DNA of 6,578 nt. Origin: JABMPJ01 sp964345005 (GTDB lineage Bacteria; Verrucomicrobiota; Kiritimatiellia; UBA8416; JABMPJ01). Positions 1-6,237 of the stretch are shown here, in pieces. Location: contig CAYFPQ010000119.1 of NCBI GenBank assembly GCA_964345005.1, positions 1-6,578 on the forward strand. The letters are read 5' to 3'. Under the pieces are notes generated by a model. It saw only the letters and a program-made list of their open reading frames with translations. It was not told where the DNA came from and searched no databases. The translations under genes were made by a program, and so were the position numbers. Every line of letters starts with the position of its first letter. Within the stretch, counting starts at the first letter, position 1.

Positions 1-25
1 TGGTCGAAAAAGCGGCAGCATGACA

Positions 26-250
26 TCAAATCCAACCGGATTTTGCGGCAATAGGCTGACGAGCCAAACCGACAGTCGCACGGAGCGTGTTGATTGCTCC
101 CCGCATACGAGCACCTTTGCCCATGCCATGATATGATGCCCCCACAACGCCCAGCAAAATGGCGATGAGGCCGACGACCACTAGCACCTCCAGAAGCGTG
201 AAACCGCCATATCTTGCCTTCACACCTTTCATGTCCTTCATGGTAAGCAT
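26..250 (-). CDS. Short pseudopilin-like protein with type IV/type II prepilin N-terminus, possibly truncated
   Basis: The 74-residue product begins with a prepilin leader. A short basic segment ends in GG at residues 15-16, followed by FTLLEVLVVVGLIAILLGVV, with the invariant Glu at +5 (E21) and one hydrophobic helix. A prepilin peptidase would cut between G16 and F17 and methylate F17. Such proteins are minor pilins or type II secretion pseudopilins in the inner membrane. Family members usually run well over 100 residues; this one stops soon after the helix at a LARQ segment (residues 65-68), where the globular domain should begin. Another frame stays open to the window edge, so a frameshift or sequencing error is possible. 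The start ATG shares one base with the stop codon of the upstream protease gene (TAATG) with a GAGGGAG purine run just before it, suggesting coupled translation. ATGs at codons 4 and 7 are alternative starts. The class is clear; completeness is not. Confidence 0.75.
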   Translation of the reverse strand: MLTMKDMKGVKARYGGFTLLEVLVVVGLIAILLGVVGASYHGMGKGARMRGAINTLRATVGLARQPIAAKSGWI

Positions 251-3200
251 TACTCCCTCTTCGCCCTGATCCGATAGAACGTCGGGCTATTCGTCAGTCC
301 AAACACCACCATCGCATTGCCTGTCGGTGTCGGCGGCGGGAAGCCTGCGATCCAGTCCCATCCGCCAGAATCCATCAGATTCGTGTTCCACTCTAACCAT
401 TGCCGTGAATCGACACCGCCCCGCCAGTCAATTCTCGTGCCGCCCCACTCCTCGCCAAGACTGAGCACGCGGAGAATCGAGTTGCTGTCATGTGGGTCAG
501 TGTCCGCAGCAAACTCGTTCAGGTTATTGTGTGGGTCACCGTCGGGGTTCATAGCTGCATCGTTGCTGTGGACGTTCAGGAGATGCGCCACCTCCCATCC
601 ATCCCACATCTCGTCATCATCCGTATCCCGGTCGTGCGGGTCGGTCTGGTTCATGTACTCGCCAAACGTATTCAACGCATCCCCATCGGTGTCTTCCGTA
701 CCATCCGTGGTATTGGTTCCCTCATACTCCCGAGTCTCCCTGTAATCCGCCATATGGTCCCCGTCCCCATCCACAAACTCATCCGCACCTATATCCATTG
801 CTAGGCCGAACGGGCGTGCCTCTCCATCCATGTCTATACTTGCCCCCGCATTCGTGCTCCCGGCATCAATACAAGGCGAGCTGTAAAGCAGATGGAAGTC
901 GCCTGTGTAGCGGTTGGCGAAAAGGGGATCGGCACTGGTGATGTTGTTGCTGGTTGTGAGTGTACCGACCAGCTCTCCCACAGCACAGTTGTTGACGTGG
1001 ATCGCTGCATACTGTTGCCCAATTGGGCGTTGCCATACATCATCGCCATAGCGAGACGTGTTGCCGTACACAACCGTGCTGTTCAGCGCCAGTTCTGCTG
1101 GCCCCAGTGAGGAGGCGGCTATGGCAACACCTCCACCCCCATCGAAATCAGGCTCGGTTGGAGCACTTACAGCATTACCAGAAACCGTGCAGGACTGTAT
1201 CTCAGCTTGACAGAACGGCCCCACAACAATCCCACCCCCAGCCGATTCCACGGCAGTATTGCTAATGACAAGGCATCCGACGAGCTGGACCTCTGCACCG
1301 AGGCTAAGATTGATGCCTCCCCCAGCGTACTGACTGGCGTTCTCGTGCAGCTCACAGTTCACGATTGCCACCTCAGTTCCAGAAGATACAGCCTGCATTC
1401 CACCCCCCGAACCTGCAGTGTTCTCTACAAGACCGCATTGCAGGAAATGCACTGCGCTGGCCAACGTACAGTACACGCCGCCCCCGTCGTTGTTCACCCC
1501 ATTCGTCGAAGCATTGTCCACAATCAAACACCTATTCGCATCAAATTCCGACTGCCGCACATGCACGCCGCCACCCCACTCGCCTTGACCCCGCGTGATC
1601 ATCACCCCATCGATCCTCAACGCAGCTCCGTTATCCAGCCGGATGCCACGCCGCGTGCGCTGGCCATCTATGACCGTCTCGTAGCACTCGATGTCCCGCT
1701 CGGTGAAGTCAGCACTGTAGCCACCCTCGATCACAATATCCCAATCCGATCCGTCCAAGTCCAACACCGCTTCAACCTGATCGCTGGTATAGGTTCCCAT
1801 TGCCACATGAACAGCGTCACCGGTCAGTTTCGCGAAATTGGCTGCGGCCTGTAGGCTCTTGAATGGTGCGTCAAGCGTCCCCATCTCCTGCGTGGCAGTG
1901 CTGTCGGCGTAGACATAGACATAGGAGTGGGTGCGGAAGCTTATCTCTTCGGTCACATTCGTCAGCCCGTTCGTCCCCACTGCTACAGCCTGACACAGGT
2001 AATTCGATCCCGACAGCAAACCGTCGAGTGTCACGGAGTGATCAATTCCTATTGATGTCCATCCGTGTCCATTCGTGGTTCCTCCCAGTCCCCACTTTAC
2101 CGTCCCCGTACTCTCGATCTCGGTCTCCCACGACACCACCGCATTCGTTACCCCAGGCTCGATCGACACCCCCGAGATCTTCGGCGGGTAGTCATACGGA
2201 TTCCCGATCATCAAGGAGAGGGTCTCTCCGAATACCCCCTGATCGCTCTCAACCGTCAGCATAAACCACGCATTGCTGTTGCCGGCAAAACTGTTCGATA
2301 CGGCAAACTCGAACGGCGGCGCCGATGTACTCACCCCGCCAATCCCTGCATCCGGCAGCACCGAATTGCTCACCGTCACCTGGATGTTGGATGTTCCGCG
2401 TTGGCTGTTGGATGCTGAAAGCATCCCCACCACATTGCTCAATCCCATCTCATGACTCGTCAGAGCCACCACCAGTTCCCCACTCTCCCCCGGCTCGACA
2501 TACCCGTCCCCATCTCCAGTCTTCTCAGTCAGGACAGGCTCCACCTCGAACGGCAGCGCATAACTTTCTTCAATCCCCGCAGTACCCACCGCCCCGGGCA
2601 CTACCGCCCCATATCCCAAGCCACGCTTCGCAAAGCCTCTCCAAAAGGCTATCTGGTTCGTCCCGCCATAGGTAACGAGATCGGCTTGTAACAAGGCATC
2701 GCGGGCTTCCTCAAAGTTCGGGTTTTCGGGCGTGAGTTTGAGCGCATCAACCACGAGCTGCATGATCATTTCGTTGCCTACAACCCCGTAGCGTTCCATG
2801 AGGTCGTTTCGGCATTCCCAGAGCATGAGACACCAGATTTCGCCGATGTTGTGGATCTGGTCGGCATCTTCGCTGCCGAAGTCGGGATTGCGTGGAATTG
2901 AGGGGCTGAAATACATCTGATTGGGATCGATATCCCCCAGTGTCTGCGGGGCTTTGTTCGTATCGGTGCTGTATGGAAATCGCCGAATGCCATAGTAACG
3001 ATCGACGCCATACTTGTTCGCAGCCTGGAGATAGCTTGCGAATGGGTAGCACCCATCTGCGCTGTCACCCGCCTCACTGAGCAGCGCCAAGGGGAGGAAG
3101 TCACTCCACCCTTCGGCCAGGCCACGGGCCTGAGTAGTGGTCAGTCCGAAGCCATTTCCGATCAGGCGTGTGGTTAGCCCGTGAGTGATCTCATGCAGCA

Positions 3201-4704
3201 AGAGCTCGGCATCCATTGCGCCATCCCGGCGTGTGGGGTTGGAAGAGGTGGATACCGATACCTTCCCATAGGTGCCATCGCCCCACCCCTGATAAAAGGC
3301 GTAGATCCCGTGAAGGCCGCCCGCGTTCTCGTCATTCTGGATCTCAATCTTCAGCGCATCACCGCCTGCGCCGCCACGGCCGAAGTTGTTGTTCTGGAAG
3401 TTCCCGGCGGCCTCATCGAAGCCGAAGGCGTACATACGGTCATGAAAGAGGTTGGCCACGTAGAATGCCTGCACCTGGGAGAAGTCAACATAGTCGGCAG
3501 GATTGCCTGCGTGATCGTAGGGATGGTCGAAAACGCGATAGGTCGTGCCTGTAACGGCGGGACCGTCGGGTGCGTCGTTGTCATCCCAATCGGCATAGAC
3601 ATGGGCGTTGTTGCCGACAAGGGGGCTGTTGCCGTCCGGAATCCACCCTTCAGGAGAAGCGTTCGTGCTCCATGCAGAGAGGGTAATATTGGTCCGGGAT
3701 ACCTCCACAGGCGTGTAGTTGGTCGGCACATCCGGTCCCGGGGTCATGGGAAGCGGACTGTCGTTGGTGTAAACGTTGTACGTCACATCTTCCAGCGTCC
3801 AGGTCAGGCTGATGTCCTCCACAACCGCCCCTGTGTCAGCGCGGATGATCAAACGGTGCGTTTCGGGAACACTTGGATGTTGGGCGTTCTTTTCTTCTTT
3901 CTCCACCAGAATATCCCAGCACCTCACCACACTGATCTGATCCAGCGGGTAGTAGATGGAGGACGGAGAACGGAGAACGGAGGTCTGCACTTCGTTGCTC
4001 TCTGCGTCTTGGCGTCTTGGCGCGAGATGCTCCCCAATGATCCCCTCCAACTCCTCTTCCCCAACCTTCACCACATCATGGGACCGCACACTCGGTATAT
4101 GCAGCGCGCGGCTCTGCACGTTGATGATGCGGTTCTCTCTGTCCAGATTCATCGCAAAGGTAGCGCCGTAGATATCCAAGTCATCGTGCTGTTGCTGCCA
4201 GGTCAGCGAGCGCATGCCGTTGTGTTTCGTCAGTACATCACGGGCAATCCTGGCGTTGGGCGGCTCAATGTCCGTCGGCGCCAGAGTAAACGCCTTCCCA
4301 TTCGCTTCGATTAAGGCTGCGGCAATCTCATCCGGCTCCAATCCAGGAGCAGGGCCACTCAGGTACGCCGAACGCCGCCGCACAAACCGCGGCGTCCCCA
4401 TGTCGGAGTCACGGGTGAGGTGAAGATCGCGGGCTGTCGGAAGAGAGAGACTTGCACGAAGATGCAAGGAACCAGGAGAAAATGGCGCTTGATTCGTCGA
4501 GAGGCTGACTACTCGTGGCTGGGGTGCGTGGCTCCGTGGCTTTGGACCAACCACAGACGACCGTAACGCAGTGGTACCGCCCCCTTGCACAGTAGCCCAA
4601 GCTCCGCGCACGGCCCCTCGCCAACCCCCGCCTCGCCACACCACAAGAACCCCTCCCATGAGTACAACGAGGGTCATAAACCGTACTGTCTGGCGCGTCT
4701 TCAC
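250..4704 (-). CDS. Secreted multidomain M36 (fungalysin-type) zinc metalloprotease with FN3, beta-helix and calcium-repeat modules
   Basis: This 1484-residue endopeptidase is probably exported. Residues 1-24 form a basic then hydrophobic signal or anchor segment. Residues about 120-300 resemble the FTP/PepSY-like propeptide of fungalysins. The catalytic domain spans about 305-700: GFDEAAGNFQNNNFG (428-442), RRDG (492-495), the zinc motif HEITH (H504, E505 as catalytic base, H508) and GLAEGWSDF with E531 as third ligand. These are M36 signatures, and all key residues are present. After it come a DGDG...EPGE beta-sandwich-like module (about 720-835), a fibronectin type III domain (about 842-925) and a right-handed beta-helix with GGG turns near 1044, 1074, 1100, 1128, 1156 and 1190. 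A choice-of-anchor-Q-like segment (about 1255-1310), Asp-rich thrombospondin-3-like calcium repeats (1311-1407) and a C-terminal module ending FYRIRAKRE finish the protein. The start is GTG with no Shine-Dalgarno site; ATG at codon 10 (4677) is an alternative. Several in-frame short-period repeats interrupt linkers and domains. Confidence 0.93.
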   Translation of the reverse strand: MKTRQTVRFMTLVVLMGGVLVVWRGGGWRGAVRGAWATVQGGGTTALRSSVVGPKPRSHAPQPRVVSLSTNQAPFSPGSLHLRASLSLPTARDLHLTRDSDMGTPRFVRRRSAYLSGPAPGLEPDEIAAALIEANGKAFTLAPTDIEPPNARIARDVLTKHNGMRSLTWQQQHDDLDIYGATFAMNLDRENRIINVQSRALHIPSVRSHDVVKVGEEELEGIIGEHLAPRRQDAESNEVQTSVLRSPSSIYYPLDQISVVRCWDILVEKEEKNAQHPSVPETHRLIIRADTGAVVEDISLTWTLEDVTYNVYTNDSPLPMTPGPDVPTNYTPVEVSRTNITLSAWSTNASPEGWIPDGNSPLVGNNAHVYADWDDNDAPDGPAVTGTTYRVFDHPYDHAGNPADYVDFSQVQAFYVANLFHDRMYAFGFDEAAGNFQNNNFGRGGAGGDALKIEIQNDENAGGLHGIYAFYQGWGDGTYGKVSVSTSSNPTRRDGAMDAELLLHEITHGLTTRLIGNGFGLTTTQARGLAEGWSDFLPLALLSEAGDSADGCYPFASYLQAANKYGVDRYYGIRRFPYSTDTNKAPQTLGDIDPNQMYFSPSIPRNPDFGSEDADQIHNIGEIWCLMLWECRNDLMERYGVVGNEMIMQLVVDALKLTPENPNFEEARDALLQADLVTYGGTNQIAFWRGFAKRGLGYGAVVPGAVGTAGIEESYALPFEVEPVLTEKTGDGDGYVEPGESGELVVALTSHEMGLSNVVGMLSASNSQRGTSNIQVTVSNSVLPDAGIGGVSTSAPPFEFAVSNSFAGNSNAWFMLTVESDQGVFGETLSLMIGNPYDYPPKISGVSIEPGVTNAVVSWETEIESTGTVKWGLGGTTNGHGWTSIGIDHSVTLDGLLSGSNYLCQAVAVGTNGLTNVTEEISFRTHSYVYVYADSTATQEMGTLDAPFKSLQAAANFAKLTGDAVHVAMGTYTSDQVEAVLDLDGSDWDIVIEGGYSADFTERDIECYETVIDGQRTRRGIRLDNGAALRIDGVMITRGQGEWGGGVHVRQSEFDANRCLIVDNASTNGVNNDGGGVYCTLASAVHFLQCGLVENTAGSGGGMQAVSSGTEVAIVNCELHENASQYAGGGINLSLGAEVQLVGCLVISNTAVESAGGGIVVGPFCQAEIQSCTVSGNAVSAPTEPDFDGGGGVAIAASSLGPAELALNSTVVYGNTSRYGDDVWQRPIGQQYAAIHVNNCAVGELVGTLTTSNNITSADPLFANRYTGDFHLLYSSPCIDAGSTNAGASIDMDGEARPFGLAMDIGADEFVDGDGDHMADYRETREYEGTNTTDGTEDTDGDALNTFGEYMNQTDPHDRDTDDDEMWDGWEVAHLLNVHSNDAAMNPDGDPHNNLNEFAADTDPHDSNSILRVLSLGEEWGGTRIDWRGGVDSRQWLEWNTNLMDSGGWDWIAGFPPPTPTGNAMVVFGLTNSPTFYRIRAKRE
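2053..2082. repeat. In-frame GTCCATCCGT-type repeat in fibronectin III loop
   Basis: GTCCATCCGT (2057-2066) is followed directly by GTCCATTCGT (2067-2076), a 10-bp period with one mismatch, then GGTTCC. On the minus strand it is read in frame as residues 875-884 (GTTNGHGWTS). In the FN3 domain this falls between the GTVKWGL strand and the HSVTLDGLLSGSNY strand, the position of a surface loop. From memory, closely similar 10-bp-period strings are common in intergenic DNA of many bacteria; not checked here. Confidence 0.6.
2380..2422. repeat. In-frame GGATGTT-type short-period repeat in beta-sandwich module
   Basis: GTTGGATGTT occurs at 2386-2395 and GTTGGATGCT at 2407-2416, with TGGATG also at 2381-2386 and TTGGCTG at 2401-2407. 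The segment is read in frame on the minus strand as residues 761-775 (MLSASNSQRGTSNIQ) within the module that follows the catalytic domain. Here a strand-turn-strand of the DGDG...EPGE fold would normally continue. The word structure and its resemblance to 3872-3889 support a repeat insertion. Confidence 0.55.
3872..3889. repeat. Possible GGATGTT-family repeat fragment in protease propeptide
   Basis: The plus-strand string CTTGGATGTTGGGCGTTC shares TTGGATGTTGG with the longer repeat at 2380-2422. It is read in frame as residues 272-278 (KNAQHPS) between two propeptide strands (CWDILVEK and ETHRLIIRADTG), where a short turn would be expected. It is short, so the match to the other copy could be chance. 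Confidence 0.35.
3958..4026. repeat. Composite in-frame repeat (GAACGGA and GCGTCTTG units) in protease propeptide
   Basis: Two short-period tracts lie together. Bases 3958-3982 are a GGA(A)CGGA microsatellite-like run with period 7. Bases 3998-4026 contain GCGTCTTG twice in direct succession (4004-4011, 4012-4019) followed by GCGCGAG. Both are read in frame on the minus strand as residues about 227-249 (including RRQDAESNEVQ and TSVLRSPSS) of the protease. They sit between two propeptide segments, where a connector of variable length would be tolerated. From memory, strings like the second tract recur in intergenic DNA of many environmental bacteria; this is unverified here. Confidence 0.6.
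4514..4545. repeat. In-frame CGTGGCT-type short-period repeat in protease N-terminal linker
   Basis: The plus strand carries CGTGGCT three times, at 4514-4520, 4527-4533 and 4535-4541. On the coding (minus) strand it is read in frame as residues 54-64 (PKPRSHAPQPR) of the protease, in the low-complexity linker between the signal segment and the propeptide. Its word structure looks like intergenic repeat DNA rather than selected protein sequence. That origin is inferred, since only one copy of the whole segment is in the window. Confidence 0.5.
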
Positions 4705-4754
4705 ACATGTGAGATTAACAGTTCATGCAGCAATCTGCAACAGCGCTGACACGA

Positions 4755-4776
4755 CCATGCGCGATCCATGCGCGAC
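4755..4776. repeat. 11-bp-period direct repeat near the start of the plus-strand hydrolase gene
   Basis: CCATGCGCGA occurs at 4755-4764 and again at 4766-4775, giving two ATGs in different frames (4757 and 4768). Only 4757 is in frame with the hydrolase gene. The duplication complicates start assignment and may be a local slippage event. Confidence 0.6.
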
Positions 4777-4798
4777 TACAGAGTTGAACCTGACGCGC

Positions 4799-6139
4799 AT
4801 GGTGCGCTACTATCCGTCCTTCCTCATGCCGCAGACCGAACACAACACCATCACGGAGTTGGCACACCGCATTCTGCCGGACTGGCAGAAAGCGCTGTTG
4901 TCGCAGCAGCGAGTTCCGCTGATCCAGGAGTACTGTCGACTGCCGGAGTACTACTGGGACGTGCGCGGCGATGGTCATGAGCAGGCAACGCCCTATGCGT
5001 TCAAGACGGACGGTGTAGTCTTCCATTTCCTGCCTGACACCCCCATCGCCCCCGCCTACCGCTACCAGGCCGCCGATCCTGAGAATCAGACCCTTAAGCC
5101 CCTTCTACCTTACGAGAACCCCCACTGGCACCATGCCACAGCGGGGTTTCGTTACTACGCCTCCCAAGCGATCGCTGCCATGGCCGAGGGAGACTGGGAA
5201 CGCGGCTGCGCTTTTGCCGGCTGGCTGATTCATGTACTGCAGGACCACAGTTTTGGAATTCACAGTCTCGAAGGGCCCTATGGCACAGATGTGTTTCTGC
5301 TGCACCGGCTCTTTCCCGACGCCGAACGCCCGGAGCATGACCCCGCCGTCATCCTGCGGCAACCCACGCCACCGCCTACGGCGACAGACCTGCGCGACTA
5401 CATCCCGCGGCTGTTGGGCTACCACCCCGATGAGATTGCCTTCACGCTTTTCTCGCGACACGTGGAATCTACTCTCGCCGCGCGCCGACTCTGTCATCAG
5501 ATCGTCATCAACGCCCGCATGGACCGTTCCGACTTGAACGGCCCGCTCTTCGAAGAGATGTACCGTGCTGCCGTCACTTTGACGGCCGATACGCTGTTCA
5601 CGCTGATTGGCGTGGCCTCGAAGCGTGTGAACAACTCAACGGTTCATCTCGAGACGGTTCACCTCTCCCAGACCGAGCCCTACCAGCGGCCTTGGCTCAC
5701 CGCCCCCCCCTACTGGACACGCGGCTACACAGTCGGGCACGCCCTCGACAATGGGGGGCGCCGCATACCTCTCCAGCTTCGCCTGCCACCACAGAATATA
5801 CCGGTCACTTTCTCGCAAGGCGTGGCCGTGGGAGGCCATTATTGTTCGACGCTTTCTTTCGAGATTCCGTGGAAGACCTACGCCTCCTTCGACTGCTCCC
5901 TGGGGCAACACGCTCTGTTCAGCTCCCGCGCCGGCGAGGTCCGCTTAACACTGAAAGCCGGATCCACGGTTCTCTTTGATGACGTCATATCGGGAAGTGA
6001 CCCCGCGGTAACGCTCCATGCTGACAATCCCGGGGGGCGCATCTCACTGACCCTACAGACTCGCGACGGGCTGGACGCCAATATGCATCACATCATCTGG
6101 GCCGACCCCGTTCTGAAACGGCTTCCGGCACCGTTCTGA
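4799..6139 (+). CDS. Putative zinc-dependent phospholipase C/P1 nuclease-like protein with C-terminal NPCBM domain
   Basis: From the ATG at 4799 the product is 446 residues. The N-terminal ~300 residues are helical-looking, with FLMPQTEHNTITELAHRIL (H15) and a segment at residues 142-155 holding H145, D149 and H155. HxxxDx5H is the zinc spacing of Bacillus-type phospholipase C and P1/S1 nuclease (H118, D122, H128 in the Bacillus enzyme). H169 lies 14 residues on, as H142 does there, but no HxxxE/D follows and the N-terminal Trp ligand is absent, so fold and chemistry are tentative. Residues about 304-442 (WTRGYTVG to IIWADPVL) match the NPCBM pattern: a GVAVGG turn, a FDCSLGQ strand and a terminal WAD, suggesting sugar binding. 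No signal peptide is visible, which is odd for this pairing. No Shine-Dalgarno site precedes 4799 or the alternative in-frame ATG at 4757; 4799 was chosen because recognisable sequence begins right after it. The gene is divergent from the protease. Confidence 0.75.
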   Translation: MVRYYPSFLMPQTEHNTITELAHRILPDWQKALLSQQRVPLIQEYCRLPEYYWDVRGDGHEQATPYAFKTDGVVFHFLPDTPIAPAYRYQAADPENQTLKPLLPYENPHWHHATAGFRYYASQAIAAMAEGDWERGCAFAGWLIHVLQDHSFGIHSLEGPYGTDVFLLHRLFPDAERPEHDPAVILRQPTPPPTATDLRDYIPRLLGYHPDEIAFTLFSRHVESTLAARRLCHQIVINARMDRSDLNGPLFEEMYRAAVTLTADTLFTLIGVASKRVNNSTVHLETVHLSQTEPYQRPWLTAPPYWTRGYTVGHALDNGGRRIPLQLRLPPQNIPVTFSQGVAVGGHYCSTLSFEIPWKTYASFDCSLGQHALFSSRAGEVRLTLKAGSTVLFDDVISGSDPAVTLHADNPGGRISLTLQTRDGLDANMHHIIWADPVLKRLPAPF

Positions 6140-6145
6140 AACGGC
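6108..6145. repeat. 15-bp direct repeat spanning the hydrolase stop codon
   Basis: CCGTTCTGAAACGGC occurs at 6108-6122 and again at 6131-6145, exact and offset by 23 bp, hence in different frames. The first copy is read as part of DPVLKRLP; the second supplies the TGA stop at 6137-6139. The current C-terminus may have been set by this duplication. Confidence 0.7.
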
Positions 6146-6163
6146 CCGCTCGGAGAGCGGGCC
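6143..6163. terminator. GC-rich hairpin just after the hydrolase gene, possible terminator
   Basis: A perfect 9-bp inverted repeat (GGCCCGCTC at 6143-6151, GAGCGGGCC at 6155-6163) with a GGA loop starts four bases after the stop codon. Position and stability fit a terminator or 3'-end stabiliser. No T-run follows on the plus strand (CTACCTGG), so classical intrinsic termination is doubtful. It could equally be part of a dispersed palindromic repeat, since its GCTCGGAGAG core recurs at 6196-6205. Confidence 0.45.
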
Positions 6164-6237
6164 CTACCTGGTACACGGGTCGTCCTGTGCGACATGCTCG
6201 GAGAGATAAACATCACGGTCCACGCGACGCTCTACCT
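6148..6237. repeat. Two diverged copies of a GCTCGGAGAG...CTACCT intergenic element
   Basis: GCTCGGAGAG is followed by CTACCT twice: 6148-6157 with 6164-6169, and 6196-6205 with 6232-6237. The first copy is a compact hairpin; the second has a longer middle including ATCACGGTCCACGCGACG. The shared borders suggest two members of one intergenic repeat family with different interiors. Confidence 0.45.

Noticed and set aside
3181..4314. Long plus-strand open frame (377 codons) antisense to the protease
   Set aside because: It lies wholly opposite the M36 propeptide and catalytic region, whose motifs are unmistakable. Its translation shows no domain, and GC-rich coding DNA often leaves such open antisense frames.
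4450..4470. Six-bp inverted repeat CTTGCA/TGCAAG inside the protease 5' coding region
   Set aside because: Short, with a 6-base loop, and within codons for an ordinary peptide; no evidence of function.
4701..4712. Small inverted repeat TCACA-CA-TGTGA at the protease start codon
   Set aside because: Five-base arms are expected by chance and no regulator site is recognised.
4712..4740. Promoter-like TTGCAG and TAATCT with 17-bp spacing on the minus strand before the protease
   Set aside because: Each hexamer matches consensus at only about three of six positions, and the implied start site would fall at the GTG itself. Suggestive of a leaderless transcript but too weak to annotate.
4571..4756. 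Plus-strand extension of the hydrolase frame upstream to a GTG at 4571
   Set aside because: It would overlap the 5' end of the protease gene on the other strand, and the extra residues are Pro/Arg/Thr-rich with no signal peptide or domain.
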